This document shows, piece by piece, positions 43,657 to 55,101 of a DNA stretch of 64,000 nucleotides. How positions within the stretch are numbered: the first letter of the stretch is position 1; each line of letters starts with the position of its first letter. This DNA comes from Calycina herbarum (taxonomy: Eukaryota > Ascomycota > Leotiomycetes > Helotiales > Pezizellaceae). The notes under the pieces were generated by a model that did not search any database, was not told the origin of the DNA, and worked only from the letters and a program-made list of their open reading frames with translations. The translations under genes were made by a program, and so were the position numbers. The stretch covers positions 1 to 64,000 of the forward strand of contig LLEY01000091.1 in NCBI GenBank assembly GCA_001414485.1, given 5' to 3'.

Positions 43657-45550
43657 GGTGAAAAATTGGTTAGTGGGCTGTCTGTGGGTTTGTTTGCTGC
43701 GACTCGACGGTGGTAAAGTATATGGGACGATTCGAGTTGATATGGTGTAGAAATTGAGAAGGAAGAGAAGGTCGCGAGGGGGGGGGAGACGAGGTCAGAC
43801 CGCAAGGGGTTGTAGAAGGTGTAGGAGGATGTTCCAAGATACTTCCAACCCTATTTTCGGAAGAGGGAGACCAAGGGCCAAGGATGGCGGGCTGTGGAAC
43901 TTGGAGCGAGGAGCACAGCACAGCTGCAAGGTCGCGTCCTATCCTAACACTAGTCGTCGTGTGCATGAGCCGATCAAAGCTGCGCAGCTTTGTTTGGGCG
44001 TCCCTGTTGGACTGGCAAGACTGTTTCTGGCGCGGGGCTTGTAAAGGAGCTGACGATGATTGGGTGTTGGGAAGAGGAAGGGGAAGGGGAGGGTTCTAGC
44101 GGAAGGAGACGAGGGGGAACGAGGGGCGTTGGAGGGATAAAGGTGGTCGGGAGCTGAAGCACAACTTTGGGAGTGTTTCGGGCTTCAAGGCGGGAGACGG
44201 GCCCTGTCAGTGTTTTGGTGTGCTGATTTTATGGAAAAATGTCAAGGGGGAAGTCGCTTGCAGGGCCAATGGGAGGGCTCTAAAAGATTATTTTATTTTG
44301 TCCGAAAATCGGTGGAAAGCGGCATGGGAGACATTTGATATGGCTTCCCAAGTCTTTGAGATGTATATTACGATAAGCAAGGTCATAGAAGGAATATCAG
44401 AAGTGTCAGCTCGCACAGTGTACGAGGTGAGTTTGTTCTACAGTGCTACCAGATATTGAGATTTGAGGTATAGGTACTTGGAGATACGGAGCACCTCCTC
44501 TTTTAACTCGACTGATTACTTGTTCCGGTTAGAGAGAGAAACTTACGATAAAACCTCCCACTAACCATAATCCCAGAGTTCCATGGTTAAAGTGAAAATC
44601 ACCCTGAAGTAAATAGAATCTTATAGATATATATTATCTACTGACCTACCCAAATAGACAGAATCTCATGCTGCTTTACACCCCCAATTCACCCTTCAAC
44701 CACACTTCTTTTCCAAACCCTAGCCTTGCTTCCACACCAAAACGCGGCCTGAAATGTTGGGTAATAGCTTGATTGGACTGCCTTGCCACCAATTTGCTTC
44801 CTTCCGTTTCCTGCATCTGCATGCACCTTGGGGATATCATCATTTCGGGCCATTCCAACGACCTCCTGGCGGCTGGCCCAGATAATTAATCACCTGCCTT
44901 CCCGCTACGGCCAGAGACCTCGCGACCTTCCGCCTGCACATTGGCTGAGACCGCAAGCAGGTAGCCTCCTTAGGAGCCTACGACGTGACCAAGACACCAT
45001 CCCAAAGTAAAATCGCATTCCAAGATTAGCCTCCAACAAGCTGCACGCCCTACGCCATCAATCAATTCTTCTTGGGGGTGTCAGGATCTTTATCCGTGGT
45101 GTTGGGTTTATTGCCCTAAGCCTACGGAGGGAATACCCGCATAAAGCGCTTCTAGAAACCGCGCGATCCTCATCTCGTCGATTTATGCGCTTCCGTGGCC
45201 TCTGGCATCCTCGCGCATTTCTCCACGTCAACTGTGCTCACTCGTCAAGTCACCCAGGAGCCAAGGTGCCTCAACACCACCAATCCTTTTGCCGGTCCCC
45301 GTAGGGCACGCAAGGCATAACCTTCCCCTGTCAAAGAAGTCCAAGGAACACGCTACCTCACACCGTACACGCGAATGATGCGCAGTTGAGACAGCTGCTG
45401 TCCATCATAACAAAGTCCTGGACTGGACTGGTCCACGTCCACGAGACCGCCATCATCAGGTAACTCATATCGAAACATCGCAATTCCCCTTCCCTTTATC
45501 CCCATTCCTCGACCACGCCCTCGCCCTCGCCCTCTCCCTCATCTCGCACC
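43657..45550. other. Long intergenic region
   Basis: 1.9 kb between the divergent LYAR-type and BEM46 genes. It has G-rich purine tracts near 43765-43800 and 44050-44130 and small unsupported frames. No RNA gene or repeat is recognised. Confidence 0.4.
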
Positions 45551-46865
45551 ATGTCCCCGCCAGACACCTCCAATGATAGTTATCTCCAGCAGATGACCTC
45601 CCTCTTCTCGACCGTCGCAAGCTACATGCGTACTCCGGTCCTGGTCTCCTCGGTACACTCCTCCACTTCTTAATCCCTATTTTTTACTCCCTCTGCCGCG
45701 CATGTCATACTCACAATGGCGCCAGGGCATCGCTGCGATATTAAGCTCCCTGTTGTACTTCAAACAAAAGTTGGTCCCCCCATCTGCTCGAGTGTGTCAC
45801 GGTGCTAACTATTAGCTTACTAGAGCTCTCATCTACCCCTCCCACATCCCCAATCTTGCTCGTACCGAAGTCCCCCGCCCCAGCCAATTCGGAATCACGG
45901 ATTTTGAAGACCTCATGATACCGACTCCTGATGGCGAAAAACTCTCAGCTTTCTACATAAGAGGCCCAAAAGGGCGGGCCCATACCAATACCACAGTATT
46001 AATGTTTCATGGAAATGCGGGTAACATTGGTCACCGAATACCTATAGCGCGCATGTTTGTACAACGCATGGGATGCAGCGTATTTATGTTGGAATACCGC
46101 GGCTATGGACTATCGACAGGATCACCAGACGAAGTGGGGTTAATGATTGATGCACAAACGGCATATGATTATATCCGCCGACGAGCAGAAACAAGGGAGA
46201 ATGATATTGTGATATTCGGTCAGAGTCTTGGTGGGGCCGTATCGATACAATTGGCTGCCAAGAACCAGAGGGACGAGAAGCTCATTGGACTAGTGTTGGA
46301 AAATACTTTCTTGTCGATGCGAAAATTAATTCCTTCGTAAGTGCCGATGTCGCTTTTGAAAATTTTCACACTAATTTTTCTAGCATCATCCCACCAGCAA
46401 AGTATCTCACCCTCCTCTGTCACCAAATATGGCCTTCCGACACTCATCTTCCTTTGATCTCGGAACTTCCAATATTGTTCCTGTCTGGCTTACAAGATGA
46501 GATTGTACCGTATGTTCACCGCTCTTTTCTACTAAATTCCCTTTCCTTGAATGATGACTCAATTTCCATCCACAAAACCTGATGTCCCTTTTGGGACTTG
46601 ATTATTACAACATTAGAAGATGTCTGACAACCCTTCTTACTATCACTGCTTCAAACATTACAACATTATATAGAGCAATGCTAACAAGATTATCTTCAGA
46701 CCACCACATATGCGCCGCCTATTTGAAATTTGTCAATCTCCAACAAAGGTTTTCAAAGCCCTTCCTGGTGGCGATCACAACTCAAGTGTTCTCGAAGAAG
46801 GCTACTTTGAAGCTATAGATGATTTTGTCGCGAATTTGCAGACCAGTGAAAAAGAAAAGTCCTAA
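45551..46865 (+). CDS. bem46: BEM46/ABHD13-type alpha/beta hydrolase
   Basis: Five exons (45551-45652, 45728-45771, 45824-46336, 46384-46509, 46700-46865) join to 951 nt, 316 residues. Residues ~30-48 form a membrane anchor (GIAAILSSLLYFKQ). The hydrolase fold has the oxyanion region LMFHGNAGNIGHR, the nucleophile elbow FGQSLGG with Ser183, Asp258 in LSGLQDEIVPP, and His288 in PGGDHN: a complete catalytic triad. BEM46 proteins sit at the ER and plasma membrane and are linked to cell polarity and hyphal germination in fungi; the natural substrate is unknown. Introns range from 47 to 190 nt; the start MSPPDTSNDSYLQQ is the first ATG compatible with all splice phases. Confidence 0.92.
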
Positions 46866-47852
46866 GATACCCCGGAACGAAGAACTCCCGTCGAGGAGTC
46901 CACAACATATCAGATTGTTTTTTATTTTCTTTCATTCCAGCATTTTGGCGTGGCGTTTATAGGGAGGGAGATACCTCGAGGGATTATCAAATTTTATGAA
47001 TAAAGATCAATGATAGACTGGACAATGACGACATTTGGCGACTACTCGCAGTAAGAAAAAATATTGGATGCTTCACGGCAGGCAACAAAATGGTTGTTTA
47101 TAGAACGGGGCTGTATTATACCTATTCAATTCCCACCTAGATATGATGTCGAATGTATACTTCTTTTGTGGTTTCTGGATCGCTGGTCTGGTTACGTTTG
47201 AGGGTTTTCTTTTCGGAGTTCCAAAAATTGATGAAATTCCTAGTGGGATAGCAGAGGATCCAAATCTGCAAAATGGAGTTGTTGAATATTCATGATGGTC
47301 GTAGCAAGGTTGTAGTACGATATTTTATTCAGGCAAGTGCTCTCTTCTGGAAGTTCAAGGCGGGAAGGGTTCTCCAAGAAGAAAATGCCCTTCAATCTTC
47401 CTCTTGGTTGATTTCGAAGCTTCGAAGTGGCCGTACATAGTCTTCTGTCGCGATCTTATTCTCTCGTCCTTAATTCTTTCGTATACCTTTCTCCATTTTC
47501 TTTCCAAGGTTCCATCCACTAGAGACATTGCAGTGGAGGGAGAAGTTATCATTCGCTTCCAAGCCATCTCCCGATCATCTGGATCAGCAACTAGTTCCCC
47601 CCATCCAAAATCCGGGGAAGACGCCACATTAGGTCACCTCACTACGGTATTTCAAATCAGAAGTGAGGCATTACATGTGCCGAGATTATGTGGCAGCCAC
47701 AAAGAAGACTCATTTGTCAATTGATGGGACGCCTCAAAGCCACGGCTTGGCTCTGGGGGAACCCGACCATGTCATCGTTTTTTCCGACAAAGAAAAATAT
47801 CGCGAAGTTTGAGATGACGATTTTGTTTGTCGAATTGGGAAATGAGGGGGGG
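46866..47852. other. Intergenic, no supported gene
   Basis: A 90-codon minus-strand frame at 47355-47627 (starting with GTG) has no recognised domain. Nothing else is seen. Confidence 0.4.
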
Positions 47853-49107
47853 ATGGAAGGTAAGGATTGGTTGAGGGGAGTCTTGTGATGGGTTGGGGGG
47901 TTGAGAGGGGGGAAGAGGGTGGTTGTATTTATTTACGGTTTCTCACTTTGGGTTTCTCGATCTTGGTCGATAGCTTCATGTTCTACATCCCGCTCTCATC
48001 ATGGCAGAAACAACCCCAACACAACAACCCACCGTCCCTTCTCAAATGGCAATGCCCCCCATCCAAACCAAAATATCCAAGACTTCGGCACCGGTTCCTC
48101 CCATCCAAACCCAAATCACCCATCACACTACAACGATGGCAACCCTCTAGCACATATCAACTCCTCTCTCTCAGCTCGAAACGCAGCTTTCGCAGCCTAC
48201 CTCGAACCGGGTCTCTACACACCGAAGAAATCCAAATTTGGAAACCCGGCTCCCTTGGGCCTTTCGGCGTTTGCGTTGACCACTTTTTTGTTGAGCTTGA
48301 TTAATTTCCAGACTAGGGGGGTTGTGACGCAGAATGTGGTTGTGGGGGCGGCTTTTGGGTATGGAGGTCTTGTGCAATTGTTGGCTGGGATGTGGTAAGT
48401 TTTTTCTGTTTTGAAGAGGGCGAGGGTGGAAGTGCAAGAGGGGAGTGAAAGATAGTAGCTAACAATTTTGGAAATAGGGAAATCGCTGCTGGAAACACAT
48501 TCGGTGCAACGGCTTTGGGATCTTATGGTGGATTTTGGATTTCGTTTGCGATCTTACTTACACCGGGTGGATTTCAAATCGCAGAGGAGTACTCAGGGGA
48601 GGGAAATAAACTTGAATTGGCTATTGGATTTTACCTCATGGTATGTTTCTTCTTTTCTCGCTTACCTCTTCCACACCTCACCTCTCACTTACTCACTTCA
48701 CTTCTTCCGGGCAATCTTCCCCTCGCCTTCCATATGTCCAAAACTAACACCTCCCCCAGGGCTGGTTCATATTCACCTTCCTCCTCTGGCTCCTAACCCT
48801 ACGCTCAACCGTCGTCTTCTCCGCCCTATTCTTCTTTCTCTGGCTGGCCTTTCTCATGCTCGGTATCACCCACCTACTTACTCCCGAACCCGCTTCTCCA
48901 AGCGGGAAAGCGGTGTCCAATGTTCCTTTAACGAAAGCTGGGGGTATGTTTGGATTGTTGAGTGCGTTTTTGGCTTGGTATGTTGCGTTTGCTGGGATTG
49001 CCGATGATAGTAATAGTTTTTTTACGGTGCCGGTTTGGCATTTTCCTTGGAGTGAGAAGGGGAGGGAGATGAGGAGGGGGACGGGGGAAGATGGGAAGAA
49101 TGTTTGA
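47853..49107 (+). CDS. GPR1/FUN34/YaaH family acetate transporter
   Basis: Firm exons: (47974)-48394, 48478-48640 and 48760-49107, with introns of 83 and 119 nt. The family signature NPAPLGLSAFALTTFLLSLIN is followed by six membrane helices, including GAAFGYGGLVQLLAGMWEIA and NTFGATALGSYGGFWISF. The yeast relative Ady2 and Aspergillus AcpA import acetate and ammonium-linked monocarboxylates. The start is uncertain: the frame has no ATG upstream. A 7-nt first exon ATG-GAA-G at 47853-47859 joined across a 114-nt intron to 47974 gives 939 nt and 312 residues with correct phase; the ATG at 48001 is in the wrong frame. If neither is right, the 5' end may be damaged. The N-terminal tail is Asn/His/Pro-rich with NPLAHINSSLSARNAAF. 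Confidence 0.82.
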
Positions 49108-50084
49108 AGGGGATGGCGATGACAACTGGGATAATGTGGATTGAAAGGCGTTGGTTGGGCGTTTGGTGTGTACTCGGTTGGTGACTTTGTTTTTTTATGA
49201 TGTTGTTTCTACTTCTAGGGCCGGTTATAAAATGAGATAAAGAATGTTGAAAAAGTGCCGAGATCTCTCCAGAGAACTATGTATGAATAGTTCCGACTAT
49301 CTTACACTTAAATTTAGTCATCGTTTTCAGGGGTTTCATTTACAAGTTCTCAACTCCAGTTATATAACTCTCTCTAAGCGAAATTAGCCAGCTTATTGTC
49401 AAAAAGAATTTACACACTTTAGCCAAAGTGCCTTGTACTATACATAGTGAACTCGCACTTCTGTTTTCACTTAAACTGTTTAGTCCAATTTTCGAATTAC
49501 TGTGAATTAATGATAAGACGAATTTGAATGACGAGACAAGAAATCAAATGATCAGATGACAGGGTACACTATATGAGTTGTTGATTCACTACCCAATTCA
49601 CTAAGTATTGACTCAAAGTTGTTAAACTCTCACTCTTGAGGTCATTCACAATTTCTTCGTTATTATGGCAGTAAGTCAGAGTGTTGTCGTTGCTCTCGGT
49701 CACCTACTTCGGTAAACTTTGGGCGAAATGGTCTGGAATAATTCAAATTATTATTCGAGAAACCCTATAGCTTCATTTGTCCCAATTTTTAGAAGTGTCC
49801 GAGAATATCAGGTACTTTGGCAAAACCAAAGGTTGTCGAAGAGCAATGACCAAACTTCTTACATAGGAACCTTTCTGCGTATTTCATCCTTTCTAGACAT
49901 GAATGCTCGCAAACATGTTTCATTTAGTTGAGCTTCTCAAGTTTCAAATTGTATACCTGCAAGCAGTACGCGAGATTCTTTTTCCCATTACATACTACGT
50001 ATTTCTACCTTGAGCTAAGTGAAAGAAACAGTACTTCATGAACATCCCACGAAAAATTCCATTCCCAACTTATCCCACTCAAAC
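49108..50084. other. Intergenic with one dispersed repeat unit
   Basis: No gene supported. Contains the repeat unit listed at 49721-49765. Confidence 0.4.
49721..49765. repeat. Intergenic copy of a FAP1-intron-type repeat unit
   Basis: The run GGGCGAAATGGTCTGGAATA followed by ATTCAAATTATTATTCGAGA closely parallels 40191-40234 in FAP1 intron 1 (TGCGAAATGATTAGGGTAAT then TGAAATTATTGTTCAAAAGG), same strand and order. Confidence 0.6.
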
Positions 50085-51085
50085 TCATTTGTCAATAGCA
50101 CTGAAATCCTTCAAAGTCTCCAACTCAGCAAGTCGACTCTCCAACTTCATCTTGATCAATTGAAAGGCAGTGGAACCGAGGGGCAAATGAAGAGGAACCT
50201 TTTCCTCCCGACTGGCAATTTTGAACAAGGTTTCCGCAATGGCAATTGGTTCAATTCCGGCACCAGTCTTCAAGGCTTGCTTGACAATGAACTCCAATTG
50301 ACGAGATGGCATATCGGATCCTGTATAAGCTGGGTGAGGCTCCATATATTTCTTGCTTCCGCCTTCGAAGTTGGTCTTGACACCAGCTGGTTCGACAATG
50401 CAGAAATTGACTGGCAGAGTTAGCATGGTCTATGATTAGGGACATTTTGTGGAGTAATTAGCTTACTGTTCCAATCCGGATGCATTTCCTTTGCAACAGA
50501 TTCGGTCCAGCCTTCAATCGCATGTTTGCCAGCATGGTAATACGCGTGACCTGGGAAAGCGCAAACTCCAGCCAAAGAAGAGATATTGAAAATCAAACCA
50601 CCACGATGGTCCTCTTCCTGACGTATAACCTCAACAGCCTTCATAGTAACACGAGCCGTACCGAAAAACAAAGTTTCAATCTCCTGATGAGTTTGCTCCT
50701 CGGTTGCAGCTTCGGTATCCCCCGAAAGAGAATATCCTGCATTGTTGACGACAATATCAATATGATAACTGTCTCCAAAATGAGTAGCTGCAGCTTTGAA
50801 AGCAGAATCGATGGAGGTGGTTGAAGTTACATCCAGGGCATGCTTGAAGATTTTTGGGTCGTCGTCGGGGAGGTATGAGAGGGTTGATGGATCCCGAGCT
50901 GTGACGATGAGACGTTGGGATTTGCTTGCTACAAATTTTGCTATTTCACGACCGATTCCAGTGGAGCATCCGGTGACTAGATGAGAGGGTTAATTCTCGA
51001 TTGTGAGTTTTGTCGGACGGCATTACTTACTCAACCAGATTGCATCGTCTGGGAGATGATAGGGCTTAGTGTTTGGTTTGTTCAT
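50085..51085 (-). CDS. Classical short-chain dehydrogenase/reductase
   Basis: Exons 51085-51031, 50976-50467 and 50410-50085 join to 891 nt, 296 residues; introns are 54 and 56 nt. Cofactor motif TGCSTGIG at residues 20-27, NNAG at 96-99, the catalytic serine region NISSLAG (about 149-155), and Tyr165-x3-Lys169 in YYHAGKHA, so the active site is complete. The start MNKPNTKPYHLPDDAIWLI is short and lacks a signal peptide, indicating a cytosolic NAD(P)H oxidoreductase. The GVKTNFEGGS segment and overall length fit fungal oxidoreductases of the classical SDR group, whose substrates vary widely. No pathway context is given by the neighbours. Confidence 0.92.
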
Positions 51086-52799
51086 TTTGATTGAGAATTG
51101 TGAAAGTAAAGTGCAGTTGAACGTTGAGGTTGTTAGATGAAGAATTTCCTCTGGAAAGCATCGTTGTTATATACCCAAACGACTCGGTACCATTGAGTAA
51201 AGATCTGCAAACCATGTTACTCGGCGGGGTGTATTTGAAAAGGAAAGTGCGATTCTTCAACGACAATTAATTTACGTTTGAGACACTCTGTTGGCCAATC
51301 TCGTACTGAGGGAGCAGTTGAAAATCAGGCCTTGGAACATAATTGTGACAAAACACGCCGAAAGGATTGAGGCTGAAGTTCGCCAGTTGAGTCATACGGT
51401 GTTTAATTCATGTATGTAAAAGCTAGGATGGTTGTATATTCGGCGTGAGTAAGCACACTCCGAGCGAGCTATCCAATAACAGCTCACTTTCATATTAAAT
51501 ATACAGCAAAGTCAAGATTAAATCATGTGACACCCTTCTGAATTACGGGTGTTGTATATCCCACCCCAATTGGAATTAATGATGATAGATTTGCTAATAT
51601 TTCCTTTTTGAGTGCGCCAGCGGCTGGCACAGTAGAAATTTGTTCACCAAGCGAGTTTAGGTATTCTGCCATTCCTCTTTCAAATGCCATTCATTAGCTC
51701 CTTACTTGTCGACACACCTTCCACCGTCACTTAGTAAGTTATGTAGCAATAGTCCAGTTTCCCTGATTAAAAAATTTTCATTCTTAACAAGTCGGCTCAT
51801 TACAAAAGAATGGTGTTGTAAGACGACAGGTCATTATTCTCCGGCACCCTTGTATATTGTTATTTGAAATAGTCTAGCATGGACAAAAGGTATTATCCTA
51901 GATGTGTTGAAAGAATCAAAAACTGCATCTCTTCATTCCCCTAAACCTTCTAAAAAATGGTTACGATTATCCAAGAGGATTTCGCACAATAAGAAAGGAG
52001 AGCTGGAGAGTAACGTCCAACTCTCTTACCAAGACCTCTAGGTTTATCATATTCACACTCAAGACAGGAGATCCGAGCACTATTCAACTTCCCCCTAAAA
52101 CCTGCTTGTATGTTGACTTCATTCTGCCTCCCTTTTCGAAGGCGTTTTGTTCTGGGGAATTGTGACTATATTGCTAGATCTTTGCAGCATTGATAAGAAC
52201 TAATTCATACCTCTCATTCTCTCTTCCTCCCTCGAGAGTTTCAAAGGTTTACACAGCCGGCCTTTTCCTACTGTTGAAAGAAATCCAGACCTTTTTCCAA
52301 GTAGCCCTGCGTTACTGACCATTATTCGAAACTGGTTTTCTTGTAATTATGGTCAGAAAAAATGTTGAGAAGAACTTCGGGTAAAATGCGTTAGTCTCCC
52401 AGCACGTTCGATTCAGAATTCGAATTTTCCAAATACTATGAAGTAACAGATAGAGGGGTGTACTCCAGAAAAGACCCACGACTCTCACAATTCAATTTGT
52501 ATAAGGTGGTAAAAAAGTCACAGAGCTTAGTCAGGTGTCGTTGGCCTCGTTGCACCACGGATTCCGACTTCCTCTACCTCTCGTCAACTATCCCAACCCC
52601 GAACACACGAATCACTCAAAACACCCTCGAATATCAATTTTCTGGTGGCCTAACCTTTTCAGCAATAATGAATGAATAGAAAGGGCGGGAAACCACCGAG
52701 GAATATACCGGAGAAGTCCTATTGTTTTAGGAGGTCTCTTCCATTGAAGGCTAAGACAATCGACCTCCCATTGAACTATCCCCTTCCACGACTTGGATT
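51086..52799. other. Intergenic, partly eroded sequence
   Basis: 1.7 kb with frequent short frames on both strands. It may include eroded upstream parts of the HET relic. No distinct feature is recognised. Confidence 0.4.
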
Positions 52800-55101
52800 G
52801 AAGATCAACTCTGTTATGTGTGTCAAGACTTATACTCCAATTCGAAAACCATCTCTAAGTGTCCCGGCTTCAAGATACATGACCAAGAGTTAGTTGCGTA
52901 CACCAATACTGGATCGAACCTTTCGGAACGCGCAGCTAAAAGAAGTCATATATGCGTTCTATTGATGGCTGGTACATACCATTTCTGTCTTCAAAGCTAT
53001 TACGAAAGCGGCAACGGGTTCCCAATTCACATCGACAACCCAAGTTCGGCAACCGGCACCCCTTCCATCAGTATTAATTTCCTTTGGAAAGAAATCAATG
53101 CTCTTTCTATGTGACTGTCTTCCCTGGGTTCCATTCCATTCTAGAAATACACACCAAAAAGCCAGACCAGAAGAGTCTACGTTTGATGCCTTTTAGATCC
53201 TGGACGGGTGCACCTAAGAGTCTTGCTCTAGCAAAATACTGGCTGACTAAATGCATTGCAAACCACGCTACTTGCCAGGACAAGCTCGGAGCTGAGCAAA
53301 CAATTCCTGAGCGTCTGATTCGACTTGAGCTCGCTGGGGAGGGGATTGTACCACGGTTAGTGACTGCCGACACTTGGCCAATTTTCCCCGACTATTGCAT
53401 TCTGAGCCACTGCTAGGGTACAATTTCAATGTTGAAACTGGAGAAGAGAACTTTGGACGCCTTTAAAAGGGTCATCGTTTGGAACTTCATGTCCAAGACA
53501 TTTCAAGATGCCATGCATTTGACGGTTAATCTTGGTTTCGCTTATTTATGGATCGACTCTTCGTCCATCATACGGAGACTGAGGCGACAAAAATGAGTTT
53601 ATACTACTGCAATGCGGTCTGCAACATTGCCGCGTTAAGTGCAACGAATGGATACGAGGGGTTATATAGTATGAGAAATCCCTTACTCTGTCGGCTATGT
53701 TTGGTCAAACGACGAGACGAATAGAATTTATGGGTGCTGCCCTCGGGCTCCAATCCTGGAAAGCCCGATGATAATACAAACTACAAGCATTTCGCCAAGC
53801 AGGTTCATAAAAGTAACTTCGTGAAACGGGGATGGATTTTCCAAGAACGTGTTCTTTCGCCCTGAACAGTATATTACGGCAGAGGCGGCATGTTTTGGGA
53901 GTGTCGCGAAGGATATTGTTCGGATAGAATCCCGATTCTGGGGACTCCAGGGTAACACTCCAAACCGCCAGTGGGTGTAGCCATTTGTGGCGGTCAATGG
54001 AAGCATTGTACGAACGAGCTAGGAGAATGACAAAGTACAAATGATACTTGTTCCAAATCACTTCGCACCAATGAGATATTTACGAGTTGGTCTCGGAGAA
54101 TCAGCATTTAGACTTTGTCATTCTCCTAGCTCGTTAGTACAATAGAAATCAACTACTGATTTCCGCCGCGAATACCTACACCCTCTGGTGAACTCTTTCC
54201 AAAAGGAGGAAACTATCGACTAATACAGAGACTACCTAGAGATGCTCTTGCCGACATAAACATGCCGAAAGACTTGGTGGGAGATGGCGACCTAAATACG
54301 AAGAAGAACTTTCGAAACGGATTTGTGAAAGCCTCAACAGAAAATGAGTTCCGGACATGGTGGTCAAGGATATTAAAAGAATATTGGGGTTCTCAGCTCA
54401 CATTCGAATCGGACGGACTAGTGGCTCCCTTGGGTGTTATCACGGTCATAGAAAAGCATCGCAAAGGTCGGTATCATGCTGGCCTCTGGGAAGAGACTTT
54501 GGTCAATGATCTTCTCTGGAACGTACTTGATCCTCGACCGAGAGAAAACATCCCCTTGACAGAGTCTTTGACCAAAAAGATTACCTGTTGCGGCTACCCA
54601 ACGTGGTCTTGGGTGTCGATGTATGGTAAAAAAGTTATAATGCCTTCCAGAAGCTACCGAGTGCCGAGAATTACAGCAAAGGTCATTGGGAACAGCTCAA
54701 CCACCACGTTTCCTTGCTACACGGAACCGCTGAAACTCCGAAGCACTCTTCAGCAGTCGCTTTGTCGCTTGCGATTTTCAGCAATAATAAGCTACATGTG
54801 TTCAAACGTCTCCCTTTTGGAGGATGGTATACCCTTGTCGAGCTCCACTTGCAAAATTGACTTTTGTTGGCGCACAGAAGAGGACGGCAATCGTGATGTA
54901 TGGGCTATTATTGTACAAGATTGGAAAGAAACATGAGGCCAAGGCCGCGAGGGATTAATTGTTTTTCCTTTGAACGAAGAGAAATCAATTTGGGCGCGAC
55001 TTGGGTGTTGGAGTATTCACGACAAACTCGTTCCGAGAGGTTCCGATGCAATCAAACCTGATCCAGATTTGCTCCTTTTAAAGGAGATTTTATTGAAGTA
55101 A
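52800..55101 (+). pseudogene. Heavily mutated heterokaryon-incompatibility (HET) domain gene
   Basis: Fragments in several frames give the order of a HET protein: LCYVCQDLYS (N-terminal zinc-like motif), ALAKYWLTKCIANHATC, PERLIRLEL, the block-1 end PDYCILSHC followed by TAG where the family has Trp-Gly, LGFAYLWIDS, YCNAVCNIAALSATNG, KRGWIFQERVLSP-stop-TVYYGRGGMFWECREG, LTFESDGLVAPLGVITVIE, YHAGLWEETL, YPTWSWVSM and the tail GLIVFPLNEEKSIWARLG, ending at 55101. Stops in register: TAG 53414-53416, TGA 53863-53865, TGA 54934-54936; several frameshifts lie between. Working HET proteins trigger non-self recognition and cell death in fungi. This copy cannot encode one. A 224-codon C-terminal piece (54262-54936) is still open. 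Confidence 0.85.
54005..54143. repeat. Inverted repeat, 32-nt arms, inside the HET relic
   Basis: The left arm 54005-54036 (ATTGTACGAACGAGC...) and right arm 54112-54143 (...GCTCGTTAGTACAAT) are reverse complements over 32 nt with a single mismatch. The spacer is 75 nt. The left arm reads in the frame of the HET remnants, so the right arm probably came from a local inverted duplication. Confidence 0.85.
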
